From the NCBI RefSeq assembly GCF_029931775.1, contig NC_079320.1, positions 59,785,521-59,849,520 on the forward strand: a stretch of DNA of 64,000 nucleotides. The letters run 5' to 3'. The notes below the pieces were generated by a model. That model was given only the letters and a program-made list of their open reading frames with translations. It did no database searches and had not been told where the DNA came from. The position numbers and the translations under genes are program-made. Numbering within the stretch: the first letter of the stretch is position 1; each line of letters begins with the position of its first letter. Source of the DNA: Euleptes europaea. Taxonomy: Eukaryota; Chordata; Lepidosauria; Squamata; Sphaerodactylidae. Positions 53,601 to 63,747 of this stretch are shown here, piece after piece.

Positions 53601-55738
53601 ACCACAAACTGAATCTAACATTTTCACCTGTATTTCCAGGATTATAGTAGATCTGAGAAGGGAAATTTGGTATCAAAAATGTCATGACCCTTCTTGCAGA
53701 GCACAGAACTTCAAGTCAGAATGTGAGTACTTCTGTAGAACCTACAATATATTTATTTATTTTATAATACAAGTAATATGAATTCTCTTGCATTTGTAAT
53801 AGGTTTTCAATTACCATCTAACGTATGCCTCCCGTTCCTTTTCAAAGAGGTATGTTTTTCTCATTTAACAAATTTTAAAACATACTGTAAATAAATCTGT
53901 ATTAACTGGTATCTGTGAAAAATGAGTAGAAAGAAGGGGAAATTCTTTTTTTTTTAAGTCTTTTTTTACTGTTTCTGGGCTCCCTTTTACCATAAAGTTA
54001 GCCTTTCCTTAACACAGCATTTGATACTACATTGGTCTTGCTATAATCTTTCACAAGTTCAGCTACTTAGCATATACATATTAACATTTGAATGAATGTC
54101 TCTGGAACTGAAAATTGGGACATAAATTACGAATAATGCGAGTAGGGGAGAAGATGAATGACAGTTCATCTAAAATGTTACCTTTTGCTAAAATGGGCAG
54201 TGCTCAGACCAATCTTGGTATTCCGACTGATCCTGTAGCTGACATTTCATAGTGAACTAGTTTAGAATCTGTGATGTTAATGATCTGCAGTGATTTAATT
54301 AATAGTAGCTGACCTGAGTTGTATAGAGTCAATCACTAAATGTGCTTTTTTAATGTTATAAATTATCACTAGATTAAACTATCACTTTAAGTATAACAAG
54401 TTATTGAACTCTGTATTTTGAATGGGATTTTTAAGGTCACTTTTCCAAGACTGATTTGATCTAAAATGTCTTTGCTTATTTAATGACTGCAGCTTTTAAG
54501 AAAGTTGAATCATCTTTTAAATTGCAGTTTGCATGGCTGTGCTAGTTATACATGGGGGCCCCAATCATTGCATGCTAAAATTAAGCTACTATAAAGCAGT
54601 TTACATCTGGGTCAGCTGATCAGCTCCTGGTATGAATTGCTTTATGACATGGAGCAGTATCCTAACAGTTTATATTCTTAGAGGTGACTACCGTTCTTTT
54701 AAGTATTAAAACAACACAAGAGTTAAAACTGTGTGCATAATATGTGAATAAGGACTTGGTGGGTTAGGCCAGCATACAGCCTAACAGTTCTGTAGGCAGA
54801 GGGAGCAAGTTTTCTTTCCTCCTACCTTCCAGAATGTTGTCCCTTGGTGGTCCCTCCCTTGTAAGTATACTTTCTGGATGATTCAACCAATCTGTACTCT
54901 TTGCTCTAAGAAGTATTGTGTTTGTCCGCACTGGATGATGAGTTCTCTGATGGCTCATTCTCACATGCCAAGTCATCACTTGACGTTATATATATTCATG
55001 TTATATTAAGAAATACATGTATTATGATTAGGACGAATGAGTGAGCTGACCTTGTTTGTTTAGGCCCTTACATAGAAGCAGTTGATCTACTAAGTTCAAA
55101 GGCAGGTATTTCCCCTGAAGCTTAGCTATTCCTTATTTAAAAGCAGGGATTTGGTAGCATCCATTATATACTGTGATGGGCAGGCTGCCAGCTACTTGAT
55201 GCATGGAGTACTGTTCATGTTACAGAGGCAGGAGTTTGTAGTTTATGGAAGCCAGTCAGAGAATATATTATTCTACAGGACTGCAAGTTGGACATTTCAT
55301 ATGGGAAACAGTTACTATAAGGAGGAATGGGTTGTTATATAGAAAACAAATATATCAGAACCTAATATTAGTACTTTTAGAAAATCTCATTCTAGCAACA
55401 AGCTGTTTTCAAGTTGAAATATTCCTTTTAAGGATGAAGACTTTGTATATATAATGGATGGAAATGGGAACATAGAAGAAAAAGCAAACATGTGTAATTC
55501 TACAGGCGTGTCATTAACAGCAAAACACGAAAACATGGCACAAAACAAGAGAAGTTCAAATGTTGAGTGGGATGATGAGCTTGATGACATATGTTTTTTG
55601 GAAGCTTCAGAAGATGTGGAACTAGTTGAAGCTGTTACTGATTTGCATCCTCAGAGGAACTGGGCTGTTGATGAAATACCAGATGAGCTCCTACTAGATG
55701 CTTTAAAAAAACATGAAGTTGATAAAGTTCTGGTGTAA
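44496..55738 (+). CDS. PRIMPOL: PrimPol, primase-polymerase, twelve coding exons
   Basis: PRIMPOL encodes the archaeo-eukaryotic primase (AEP) that re-primes DNA synthesis ahead of stalled forks in nucleus and mitochondria. From the first in-frame ATG of exon 2 (44525) the joined product is 570 residues (human 560), with all phases consistent. AEP motif I is Y-F-D-L-E-F (D108, E110), motif II S-C-H (161-163) and motif III F-V-D-L (D272). The zinc site keeps exact spacing: C413-x6-H420 and C440-x4-C445. Both RPA-binding motifs remain at the C-terminus (about 514-531 and 549-562, V-D-E-I-P-D-E-L-L). Human has Arg between Ser and His of motif II; here it is Cys. The codon aligned to the human start is ACA, so translation starts at 44525 or in an upstream exon. 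Confidence 0.96.
44750..45020 (-). mobile_element. Bov-B LINE 3' fragment, degraded
   Basis: Bov-B 3' UTR words (AAGTGCCATCAAGTTGATTC, GTCCTCCAAAATGTCCTATC) and a worn minus-strand ORF2 tail. It sits in the intron just after the first PRIMPOL coding exon and is more diverged than the other two Bov-B pieces. Confidence 0.8.
45283..45517 (+). mobile_element. Second-family tRNA-derived SINE
   Basis: Head GAGCCAGCATGGTGTAGTGG, box B-like GGGTTTGATTCCCC, and a tail ending TATAAAAACCAGCTCTTCT. A PRIMPOL intron insertion. Confidence 0.8.
46040..46131 (+). CDS. PRIMPOL: PRIMPOL exon
   Basis: Acceptor TATTTAAAAG and donor TACAA|GTAAGT. It encodes D-V-H-V-F-A-L-E and V-T-T-Y-P-E-L-W-F-Y-Y. Confidence 0.95.
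46605..46898 (-). mobile_element. tRNA-derived SINE (Sauria-like), reverse
   Basis: From AAGGTCTCCTGTGCAAGCAC to CTGTGCCACGGGGCTCC, full length in reverse. CATAACATTA before the element and GTAACATTAC after it may be a target duplication (TAACATTA). Confidence 0.82.
47105..47246 (+). CDS. PRIMPOL: PRIMPOL exon with catalytic motif I
   Basis: Acceptor TTTAATCTAG and donor ATAGAG|GTAATA. It encodes H-C-Y-E-V-I-P-E and the metal-binding K-L-Y-F-D-L-E-F. Confidence 0.96.
48009..48156 (+). CDS. PRIMPOL: PRIMPOL exon with catalytic motif II
   Basis: Acceptor CTATCTTTCAG and donor ATAG|GTAAGT. It encodes A-E-D-V-L-N-L-D-S-S and F-S-C-H-L-I-F-Q-L-H. Ser and His of motif II are kept, with Cys where human has Arg. 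Confidence 0.96.
48540..48728 (+). mobile_element. SINE-like repeat (CTGGGTGACCTTAGGCAAGT)
   Basis: Box B-like GGTTCGAATCTCC, then CTGGGTGACCTTAGGCAAGT and CACAGGGTTGTTGTGAGGGT, ending TTCAAATGAAGTAAATAAA. A tRNA-derived or CORE-type SINE distinct from the two families above. Confidence 0.6.
49110..49391 (+). CDS. PRIMPOL: PRIMPOL exon with catalytic motif III
   Basis: Acceptor GTTATTTTAAG and donor CTTG|GTAAAT. The first and last parts are conserved (N-F-L-R-T-I-L-Q-P-A; S-P-D-L-S-F-L; L-F-V-D-L-G). The middle, about 50 residues, is a poorly conserved linker. Confidence 0.95.
49725..50395 (+). mobile_element. L2-like LINE 3' end split by a SINE
   Basis: The left part encodes G-G-R-A-F-S-V-V-V-P-C-L-W, a typical L2-clade C-terminal motif. 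The right part ends TTGTGAGCCACCTCCAGTGG ... AATTCTGTAATAAATT, a 3' tail common in lizard genomes. A tRNA-derived SINE occupies 49857-50148. Confidence 0.65.
49857..50148 (-). mobile_element. tRNA-derived SINE nested in an L2-like LINE
   Basis: Reverse full-length copy from AAAGGTAAAGGTCCCCTGTG to CACTCTGCGCCACGGG, closely matching 46605-46898. Confidence 0.82.
50601..50763 (+). CDS. PRIMPOL: PRIMPOL exon
   Basis: Acceptor TTTTTTCTATAG and donor GTGAG|GTAACA. It encodes Y-T-K-N-R-N-F-R-L-Y-R-S-S-K, the nucleotide/template-binding stretch conserved in vertebrate PrimPol. Confidence 0.96.
51290..51387 (+). CDS. PRIMPOL: PRIMPOL exon, variable linker
   Basis: Acceptor TTTTTGGTCAG and donor TCAG|GTAACC. 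It encodes R-F-S-S-C-L-K-I-L followed by a serine-rich low-conservation segment. Phase matches both neighbours. Confidence 0.9.
51942..52028 (+). CDS. PRIMPOL: PRIMPOL exon
   Basis: Acceptor CCTCTTTTATAG and donor GGAG|GTAAGA. It encodes S-S-P-Y-P-E-I-D-N-F and S-L-V-S-K-D. Confidence 0.94.
52122..52230 (+). CDS. PRIMPOL: PRIMPOL exon, first half of the zinc site
   Basis: Acceptor TCTTTTTCCAG and donor ATAAT|GTATGT. It encodes R-R-W-N-Y-F and Y-R-W-C-R-N-I-G-R-A-H, giving the Cys-x6-His pair of the zinc finger. Confidence 0.96.
52385..52595 (-). mobile_element. 5S-derived SINE, reverse
   Basis: Tail AGCTGTCAAGTCACATCTCA and reversed 5S head GCTTAGCTTCCAAGATCTGA. It lies in a PRIMPOL intron, with (GACA)n at the left edge. 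Confidence 0.78.
53068..53385. mobile_element. Tigger1-like pogo element, internally deleted
   Basis: Begins CAGGCATACCTCGGAGATAT and continues with the remembered order of the human Tigger1 5' end (ACCACCGCAATAAAGC, TGCATATAAAAGTTATGTTT, ATACTTTATTGCTAAAAAAT). It jumps directly to a Tigger-type right end (GCAATATCTGC ... ATACCTG). TA dinucleotides flank both ends (53066-53067 and 53386-53387), as expected for Tc1/mariner/pogo. No transposase remains. Confidence 0.85.
53475..53563 (+). repeat. Fragment of the 21066-21300 element
   Basis: Shares TTTTAACTGAGTAATAAA, TATTTTGCTCCATTGGCCTT and CATTTTTTATCTCC with the right arm of the inverted repeat beside CASP3. Confidence 0.6.
53640..53722 (+). 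CDS. PRIMPOL: PRIMPOL exon, second half of the zinc site
   Basis: Acceptor TGTATTTCCAG and donor GAAT|GTGAGT. It encodes V-D-L-R-R-E-I-W-Y-Q-K-C-H-D-P-S-C, giving the Cys-x4-Cys pair. Confidence 0.96.
53803..53849 (+). CDS. PRIMPOL: PRIMPOL short exon
   Basis: Acceptor TTTGTAATAG and donor AAAGAG|GTATGT. It encodes only 15 full codons, F-Q-L-P-S-N-V-C-L-P-F-L-F-K-E, matching the human segment after the zinc finger. Confidence 0.94.
53850..55432. other. Last PRIMPOL intron, nothing recognised
   Basis: AT-rich intron of 1.6 kb without classified repeats. Short open frames have no similarity that I can see. Confidence 0.5.
55433..55738 (+). CDS. PRIMPOL: PRIMPOL last exon with RPA-binding motifs
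   Basis: Acceptor TTCCTTTTAAG; TAA stop at 55736-55738. It encodes the acidic C-terminus with the two RPA70-binding motifs: W-D-D-E-L-D-D-I-C-F-L-E-A and V-D-E-I-P-D-E-L-L-L. The poly(A) signal is 84 bases downstream. Confidence 0.95.
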   Translation, partial: DEDFVYIMDGNGNIEEKANMCNSTGVSLTAKHENMAQNKRSSNVEWDDELDDICFLEASEDVELVEAVTDLHPQRNWAVDEIPDELLLDALKKHEVDKVLV

Positions 55739-55821
55739 GTGGGCAAATAATTAACTTGGTGTTGTCCTGCCACAGTAACGTAATACTTTCTTATACACAT
55801 CAGTATCTGCATTTTTTCACA

Positions 55822-55827
55822 AATAAA
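55822..55827 (+). terminator. PRIMPOL: PRIMPOL poly(A) signal
   Basis: AATAAA 84 bases after the stop codon, within AT-rich DNA. It gives a very short 3' UTR of about 100-120 bases. Confidence 0.65.
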
Positions 55828-55859
55828 AATAATACGCAAGTATTTTACACAAAATAAGT

Positions 55860-55865
55860 TTTATT
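55860..55865 (-). terminator. CENPU: CENPU poly(A) signal
   Basis: TTTATT on the plus strand, AATAAA on the minus strand, about 420 bases past the CENPU stop. It lies 32 bases from the PRIMPOL signal on the other strand, so cleavage sites would meet or overlap. Confidence 0.55.
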
Positions 55866-56281
55866 ATATTACTAGTAAATATCTACAGAGAGAAGAGGGA
55901 GAAGCATATGTATACAACCTGCCTTCTTTCTTTCTCAAGCCCACCAGGAAAGCTTCTAAAGCAATAAGAATTTTTCAATTTTTGATCTGTCCCACCTTCC
56001 CTAATTTATCAAATTAAGTGACAGCGTTCATTGATTTCTTAGCCTAGTAGGTCTGCAATTACTTATGCCCTCTTAAGAATGTCTTCAGAAATGATTACTA
56101 CTCAAGTACTCAAAAACCATAAATACATAACCCTGTAAATTAAATAGCTGCAGCAATCTGTGTATGCTATCAAAGCAGTGTGTACCAGTCTTCTGCAGCT
56201 CTAACAAGGTCAATTGCTATTTCAATATTTAAGACTAACTGTCCTACTAAAAATCCTGTAATGTCTGTATTTTGTTTTTGT

Positions 56282-56401
56282 CTACTTATTATGTGAATCC
56301 AACATTTGTTGTAGTTCTGAGTTTATATTTCGAAAGTGATTTTCAGCTCCTAAGATCCTCTGCGATTCCACCAGGAGGGCAGGAAGGCTGTGAACTCCAT
56401 A
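56282..56401 (-). CDS. CENPU: CENPU last exon
   Basis: Acceptor TTTTCTTGTAG; TAG stop at 56284-56282. It encodes H-S-L-P-A-L-L-V-E and I-L-G-A-E-N-H-F-R-N-I-N, the conserved end of CENP-U. Confidence 0.94.
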   Translation of the reverse strand, partial: YGVHSLPALLVESQRILGAENHFRNINSELQQMLDSHNK

Positions 56402-59400
56402 CTACAAGAAAAAAAACGAAGGGAAAGTGATATAGTGCTGCAGGATATCACTTTGTGAGCTGATTTTCTCACATCATTTTTGTACTATGCATTTTGATCA
56501 TTAAGACAGAAAATAGCTGCAGGTGTTTTCTGCTCCTGGTTCCCAGGGTCAATTCCTAAATGTCAGTGAATTGTTAATATCAAATATGTGTATGTTGTTA
56601 ACATCTAGAAACTTATTTGTAATGAAGACCTTTATATCATTAAGAACATGATTTTAGAAACCCAGGAGGAACTGGGAGTAGGCAGTTACAAGTATTAAAA
56701 TGGAAGCTGTCACAAATTAAAAGGCCTTTTTTGGTGTGTGTGGATCTTGTGTGAGACAAATCAGTGTTTCCAGTAGTGTGGTGCAACTGTTTGCTCTGTT
56801 CCCCTAATCTAAATTATAAACAAAAATTGCTGTAACAGTGGTCTGAACTTTATTAGTTTGTTACACGAATGGGTAATAATATTCCTTTGCATTCAAGCAA
56901 CAGTCCAGTATAACTTGTAAACTGACCAGTATACATACCACAAGTTAATATGCCACTTAAAAAAACCTGTCTGTAAGTCTAGCATACAATTTTTAAAAAT
57001 ATAGAATAACTGCTAATCTCTTCTCCATAAAAGTTACAACTCCTCAGAAGCATATCTTTTGCAAGCAATGGATAGTCATTCTATACTTGACTTTGTTATA
57101 TTGTCACTTCTGTACTTTTATCTAGCTATGGTCATTAGACTGGAGATGGCCAGTATTACAGCTGTTTCAAGGGTTGCAAGCAACAACTTCAGCACAAACA
57201 CTTTAGCTTCTGGCTTCAATTTAAGTATCTGCCTATATATAATGTCTTTTCCTGGGTGTGTCGACCTGCATGTGCCACAGGTAGTACATGCTAAGGCTCA
57301 AAGCAGGTCCCTTAAGTACAAAAGTAGATAGGAATTAGTGTCTTGTTGCAGGATAAATACAGCTGCGTTAAGATTTCCTCATGCTAATTTTTTCAGGCAC
57401 CTCAAACAGCAACGTCTTTACTAGCTGAGATTAAGTGTCGTTTTTGTTTACTATAATTTATTATCAGATTGTTAAATATGTACTTACTATTACTTTTTCC
57501 TGTGGATTTTTCTTCTGGTTGCAGACATATTCATCTTGTAGGTCCTTTAAATTTTTTAGTAACTGTCTTGCATTTCTGAGAGAGGAGATTTTCTCTTTTA
57601 GTTCAGCGCATTCTTTTCGCAATTTCTTCAGCTGTGGTTCAGTTCTGCAAAACATAAGCATGTGAACATCATGCCTTGATTCATAATTTTTTTGCAAATT
57701 ACTTTGAGCTAGTTCTAGAAAATGTCTTACATTACAGGTATAAAATTAGTGAACTAAAATCCTGGCACTCTCACCCAGGCGACTATGGACTAATTCCACC
57801 AGGCAATTCAGTCTGCCTGTCTTGGCAGAATTTTTTTCTCCTTGGGCTCTTCAATAATCCAAAAAATAGGGCATTTTGTAGATCTGTTTAATTAAATAGG
57901 ACTTTTTAAAAATGAGAAGCTCAAGAAGTTTTCACTGTCTTATTTAGAAGAACATCTTACAAGAAAAAGGAGAGAACGGTTATCTGAACAGTTTATCAAT
58001 TTCACCTAATGCATAACATAAATAGAATTTATTCCAAAGAGAATGTTATGATGCAACCCAAAATATTACTGAATATAATCAGTCATGTATCTATGAGCAT
58101 ACTATTGGAGCTCTGAACACGAATGGTACAACACACAGTGGGGTATTTTTACCTCTCCCTTCCCGAGCTGTATGGGAGATACTCTTTCACAGTCACCCAT
58201 CAATTTCAGCATACAAACTATTATTGGCCCTGCCTTCTTTAGAAGGTAAAAGGCAAAGGTAGTCCCCTGTGCAAGAACCGGATCATTACTGACCTATGGG
58301 ATGACGTCACATTCCAACATTTACTAGGCAGACTATGTTTACGGGGTGGTTTGCCATTGCCTTCCCCAGTCGTCTACACTACCCCCTGCAAGCCGGGTTC
58401 TCATTTTACCGACCTCAGAAGGAAGGAAAGCTGAGTCAACCTCGAGCCGTCTACCTGAAATCGACTTCCGTTGGGATCGAACTCAGGTCGTCAGCAAAGC
58501 TTTTGACTGCAGTACTGCAGCTTACCACTCTGCGCCATGGGGCTCTTAGAAGGAGGGGGATTAATTAGAATTTGACCAAGAATTTTCCATGTGTCCTACT
58601 TAATTTCCATCCCCTGCCCCAAGGATTCTTAATTTCAAAGTTGTCAGAACCTTTTAAAAGCTTATAGCACTCTGAGCTTGGGGGCAGGGAAGAATGAATA
58701 TACGCCTGGTGATGTGGATCCCTTGCTATAACCTGTCAATCAATTCATTATTTTAATTTCCTTTAGGGGGCTGTATTTTTTTAATTGCCAAAACAATATT
58801 TTTCTGCATGCCTGGGAGGTTCTCCATCCCCAGTATGCAGAAACTCCTACCTTGCTTGTGGGTGGCCCTTGCACTGCTTTCCAACCCTACTAACTGGCAC
58901 AAACCATTATTAGAAGTAGTGATAGGAAGTCTTCTTTACATTCACTGTCTAAAGTATAAACAAAACATGCAGAAATTATTTGATATAATATTGTTACACA
59001 AGCGAGAACATACTTAATTAGTTCTTCTTTAACTTCTATCAAACGAAGCCTTTTCTTATTTAGCTTTCCAACCATCTGTAATATAATTGAAAATACATTT
59101 TTTAAATTTATAACCAAACCCAAAAGATGAAATGCTTAATTATCCTCCTAGTGGTGTTCTAGTATAAAGCGTTCACTGCTCACTAAAATGTAACACTGAT
59201 GCATTTTTACATGAGGTATTTTAGTAGGTTTTGCTTTCTATCAAACATCCACATTTTGGACTTCAATAGTGGCTGAAGTACTTTTTCTGTAACACCGTCT
59301 TCATATTCAGCTGTAGGGTGTTTGCAACTTCCCAAGGAAGTCAGTGGCAATATTCCTACTGATTTTAATGGAACTAGAATGTATCTTCCATGTATTAGAA

Positions 59401-62400
59401 GTGGGATACTGAAATTAATGGAGTGCAAAACCAATTGTCATTCCAGATATGAATATGCTATCCACAATATGAATTACATATGTAAACATTTCATTATGGC
59501 CATTTCCTTCTGAATTTCCAATTCTGACTCAAAGCTCTGAGAAAAACAGCGATTATATGGGAAGGAACCAAGATTCGATCAGACAATAGATCATGACTAA
59601 CCAGTCCAAATTTAAAAGCTGATATGCTACAAATGTGCAGGCACACCCCGTTAACTGTTGGGCTCACAAGTTTCTTCCAGCCCCCCTCATTCACCAAAGC
59701 TGAAGACCAAAGTCATAAATGAAATTCCAATTTCTCCTGCCATACGAATGTCAGCACTAAATAATGTCAGTGTTTCTTTCACTTTACTTTATTAGGAGGT
59801 TACCATTGGACATCTCAACAAATGGGAGTTTGCTGAAGACTTGTTTTTTTTAATCTTAGTGTGCTATGCAAGGGGAGGTGGGACAGAGCTTGTGAGGCTG
59901 AAAATTAACAAGGTACGTGCCAGTCCTGGAAAAAGTCCAGTTTGTTACTGAAGCTTGAAGATAGCTTGCAAGTTATTTAGCAGTAACAGTGTAGGTATTG
60001 CTGAACAGTTGAGCCATGTTTCAGGGAAAGGGGGGCTGCTAATCTAGTGGACCAACACCTGTCAAAGGAATGGCTATTTTTGGCAGCCTAGAGTTGCCCA
60101 AAATGATGGGTGAAAAGGGAGATATGCACATGAGTAGCATGTTCTTCTAGACAATACTTGGAAGCGAGCACAACCTTTAAGAGGCACGAGAACAGGACCT
60201 GGACCACCTCTCAGCTGTATAAAACCTGTAGATAAGCATCTGTTCCACCTTTCTTGCAGATAACTTTTTACAAACCCTTTTAAGCCCACACAGCCTTTGG
60301 CTCATAGCCTGTGTGGCCCTGGGAGCTACTGTAGCTGAGCTGCCATCTGGAGAGAAAAAGAGAGTAAAAGACCTGAACTGTGACTTGCTCTGGGGCTGTA
60401 CGAGAGTGCGTGGGGCCTGAATGACATCTAGGGTAGGAGAAGGCCTTCTGAACTGGCAGATCTTTGTACCAGGCTGGCTGTAATACTATTCATTGTATTA
60501 TTTTCTCACTCAACTTAATTTGTACATTGCTCATTGTGTTCTTATAAGCTGCTTTTGATCCCCCTCCAGGAAAAAAAGTGTCAAAATGTAATACACATTA
60601 AAAAAAACCCAGACTGAGACAGTCTATGCAAATTAAAAAACATCCATAGAATTGTGTACCTTTACACTTTTCAACTTGGTTTTCCTCAATTCCTCAGCTC
60701 CTATGCTCTATTTAAAATAAACACATATTAGCTGCAAAGTATATCTCAACACATTTCATGCATTAATATGAGTTTTCTATCATTGTGAGGTTAGACTGTG
60801 GGGTTTATATACCTTTCAGTTGTCAGGCTCCCAAGGAAATGATAGCCAGTATCCCAAAGTATCCTATTATTTGCTTTCCTGAGATTTCTCTCTTGTTATA
60901 ATCTAAACAGCTATATACCACCCTGCTGCCCTCTCATACTTTGTTGGATCAGAACAGATAGCTTCTCCAGATAAAAGAAGACTGGCCTCAGAGGCTGTTC
61001 AGATAGGACAGGAGCAGCTAACTGTGAAAAGCAGAATGCAGTCAGCTGGGGGATAAGATGTAGTCACAATGGGAACACAAAGTAGTCTGGCTCCTTCCAG
61101 AGGAGAGACAGCTGGGCACTGCCTTATTCTGCAGCTCTGTTGCCACTTCTGGGCTCTGGATCTGTCTTCCTCCCAGAACCTCCCTTCCAGACAACCAGGG
61201 AGCAAACAAAGCAGTCACGGCTCTGGCAAGCACGGTGCCTGCCTCACTCCCCAGGAATCTGCAGTCAGGCCCAAACTCCACCAGGACCCAGGAAAAATTA
61301 TGGCATCTTGTTCGATCACAGTCATACACATTACATATTTTTTAGAAAGTTTTAACTATTTTCATCCTACAAAGAATGGAAAGACCTTTTGCTTTGCTAT
61401 TTATTATCTCCAATCAAGGCAATCATTGAACATTAGGTGGGAATACTGAAGTTTTTTTATAACTTCCATTGAGTATATAGCCATCTTCTCAAAGTGTGAT
61501 GTTGGGTATAAAATAATTATCACAAATTTTAAAATCTTAAATTTAGACTGCTTTTTACTTAAATTTAGACTGCTTTTACAACTGCTTATCAATTTTGGAA
61601 GTTGTATAGTACTACTGTAATCTTCACAGGCATACCTAAAGATTTCAACATAAAAACTATCAAATATGTGATCCTTTCATACATCTTCTGTAAATGTATA
61701 TAAAATGGTCTTTGAAAACCATATTCTGTATCTGCTGTGATGGAAATGGTATGGAGCAACATTACACCTTTTCAAGAGTTTTGCATTTCCACAACAGACT
61801 GGACTTTGCCAGCCCTTCGGCTTACCAGTTTCAATTGCCCTTATATAAAAACCTTTATTGCTCTATATAATCTCTACATTCCCTTTATCTTCAGCCCTGA
61901 TTCATGTATTACTTTGATGGAAAAAAGTATAAGATGCAAAACCCATGAAAGTGTAAAACTATATTTATTAATCTCAAGAGAATTATAAAATTATAGAATA
62001 GTACGGGCCACAATGAAACTAACTATGACTAATCTCATAATCTTGAGATTATAACTAATCTCATAATCTTGAGATTATGAACACATATAGTTTCCTATAC
62101 AGATCAGATCCACGAAACCCAGTATAGTCTAGATGGTAGCGCTGCTACCCAATAACGTTTTACATCTGTAAACTGGAAAATGCAAGTCTTTGTTTTTATA
62201 CCACCACTACACAATTGTTTTGATATCATCACACTTACAGTATTGATGAGCTGATCTCTGAATCCAATATAAAAGCTATCAACAGCTTTCCTACATATTT
62301 TCATCTCCACTCCCTGCCTGGAAAAGGAAAAGCAGGCATGCATAAATAAGTCAGCATATTTCTTTGTCACTACAAAAATGACAAATTGATTCATACAATA

Positions 62401-63747
62401 GGATATGCAGTCTAGCTTTTGAACGCACATCATTTGCGTGGCCAAAGGTTAGTCAGTCATCCCCATCAACAATTTTCATTTCTCCTCTTCAACATGTGCC
62501 AAGGTCCAGTATTGATAGGTTAATTATAGTCAACAATTATTTTAAGCCTCGTTATTACTACTCAGTTATACCTTCTGTAAATCTAAGAGTATTACACCAC
62601 AATTTTAAAAAATCTAATTTGTTTAGCTCTATTTTGATCCTTGGACAGGGGGCAGGAGATGGATGGAGTGTGGCGAAGAAAGGGAACCTTACAGATTAGT
62701 GCAGAACTGTTCTCTGTGTACTCAAGTAATGCAAAAGCAACAGAAATTAAATATGCATCTTTGATGTTCTGCTTTGTTTTTCTCTGCCTTGAACAACAGA
62801 TATAATCAATACTATTATTTGTGGAAGTAAATTCTAGTTGGTGCACTGTAGAAAAACCATAGTTACTACACACGCACACAAACCAAACTATAGGCCTTTT
62901 CCTATAACAAAGAATGAAGGAGACAAGGGAACCCCTAAAAAACTGAATACTGCTGAAGTGAGGTATTAACAATACATGTAACCGTACAGGGTACATATAT
63001 TCAGCTATCCGTAAGAATTTCTGAAGTTACCCATATTGAAATGGTAAAATCCAAGGAGGTGGAATTTCCTGTCTATAAGGAGAACACAGTATAGTTTTTT
63101 TCTCATTCACTTTAAAACAACACCATTGCAAAGAACTTAATCCAGAAACAAAGTCAAGGAAAACTAATGTTTTCAGATGATGTTGTTCTACTGTAGTCAG
63201 TGATCCACATATCAACCAATGTTTTAGGCTGAATATCAGCTGAACAGTTCTCAGCCATAAGGAAGATGCTTACTTGTACTGGGCTGTTATTTTCTCAAAC
63301 TCATCTAGAATAACATCTGATTCTGTGACACGCCTGGAAAGCCTGTTGGGGTGCCAAATCTTTACTGTGATATCATCATCTGGATCTAAATAAAGTAGCA
63401 ATTAGAGTTTAGGAATCAGTCTTCGGCATTATGGTACCCTTCCTCCTCCCACTTCAAAACTATAAAAGGGTAATATAAAATTTCTTAAAATTATTTCAAC
63501 TATAAATATAAAGAAAAAATCATAATCTACAATTTCTACAATTGTAATTTAGTACAGTTACTGATGGTATGACTTGTATGCCCTTAATACCACGTGCATT
63601 AATTTAATCTTGAAGAACCTTCAAAGGATAAATACAGAGCTATGACAAAAAGTGCATGATGACTTCCTTACCAACGTTTTCTGCCTCCATCTCTGGTGAA
63701 GATTTCCCCTGTTGCTGCACAGGGGATCTAACAGTCATCCTAGGCAT
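56282..63747 (-). CDS. CENPU: CENP-U, C-terminal seven exons (5' end outside window)
   Basis: CENPU (MLF1IP, CENP-50) is a member of the CENP-O/P/Q/R/U group of the constitutive centromere-associated network at the inner kinetochore. The window holds the last 215 residues. The alignment with the human protein is clear at V-K-I-W-H-P (human I-V-H-I-W-C-P), L-D-E-F-E-K (L-P-E-F-E-K), E-P-Q-L-K-K ... S-S-L-R-N-A, and S-L-P-A-L-L ... L-G-A-E-N-H ... N-I-N. Every phase fits. The charged stretch from about K-L-N-K-K-R to N-L-K-D-L-Q is a coiled coil, the part that pairs with CENP-Q in the family. The gene is convergent with PRIMPOL, as in human. Confidence 0.94.
57494..57644 (-). CDS. CENPU: CENPU exon, coiled coil
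   Basis: Acceptor ATGTTTTGCAG and donor GAAAAA|GTAATA. It encodes T-E-P-Q-L-K-K-L-R-K ... S-S-L-R-N-A-R-Q-L-L, heptad-like and highly charged. Confidence 0.94.
58245..58545 (-). mobile_element. tRNA-derived SINE (Sauria-like), reverse, in a CENPU intron
   Basis: From AAAGGTAGTCCCCTGTGCAA to CTTACCACTCTGCGCCATGG. Full length, moderately diverged. Confidence 0.82.
59014..59075 (-). CDS. CENPU: CENPU exon
   Basis: Acceptor TATATTACAG and donor ATTAA|GTATGT. It encodes M-V-G-K-L-N-K-K-R-L-R-L-I-E-V-K-E-E-L-I, the start of the coiled coil. Confidence 0.92.
59076..60659. other. CENPU intron, nothing recognised
   Basis: No classified repeats or additional exons seen in this 1.6-kb intron. Confidence 0.45.
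60660..60707 (-). CDS. CENPU: CENPU short exon (16 codons)
   Basis: Acceptor TTTTAAATAG and donor GTAAAG|GTACAC. It encodes A-E-E-L-R-K-T-K-L-K. It is short, but both splice sites and phases fit and the length matches the human gap. Confidence 0.8.
60708..62238. other. CENPU intron with a small direct repeat
   Basis: Contains the tandem words ACTAATCTCATAATCTTGAG (two units, about 62029-62080) and TAAATTTAGACTGCTTTT (two units near 61539-61575). No gene or classified repeat is recognised. Confidence 0.45.
62239..62317 (-). CDS. CENPU: CENPU exon
   Basis: Acceptor CTTTTCCAG and donor AATACT|GTAAGT. It encodes Q-G-V-E-M-K-I-C-R-K-A-V and F-Y-I-G-F-R-D-Q. An alternative acceptor four bases downstream would break the frame. 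Confidence 0.9.
63274..63385 (-). CDS. CENPU: CENPU exon
   Basis: Acceptor CTTTATTTAG and donor TACAA|GTAAGC. It encodes D-I-T-V-K-I-W-H-P-N and V-I-L-D-E-F-E-K, the strongest match to human CENP-U. Confidence 0.93.
63672..63747 (-). CDS. CENPU: CENPU exon (first one in window)
   Basis: Acceptor TGTGTTAACAG and donor GTTG|GTAAGG. It encodes 25 codons of the poorly conserved region (M-P-R-M-T-V-R-S-P-V ... E-M-E-A-E-N-V). Its ATG is internal by position and probably not the start, because the human protein has about 200 residues upstream. Confidence 0.8.
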
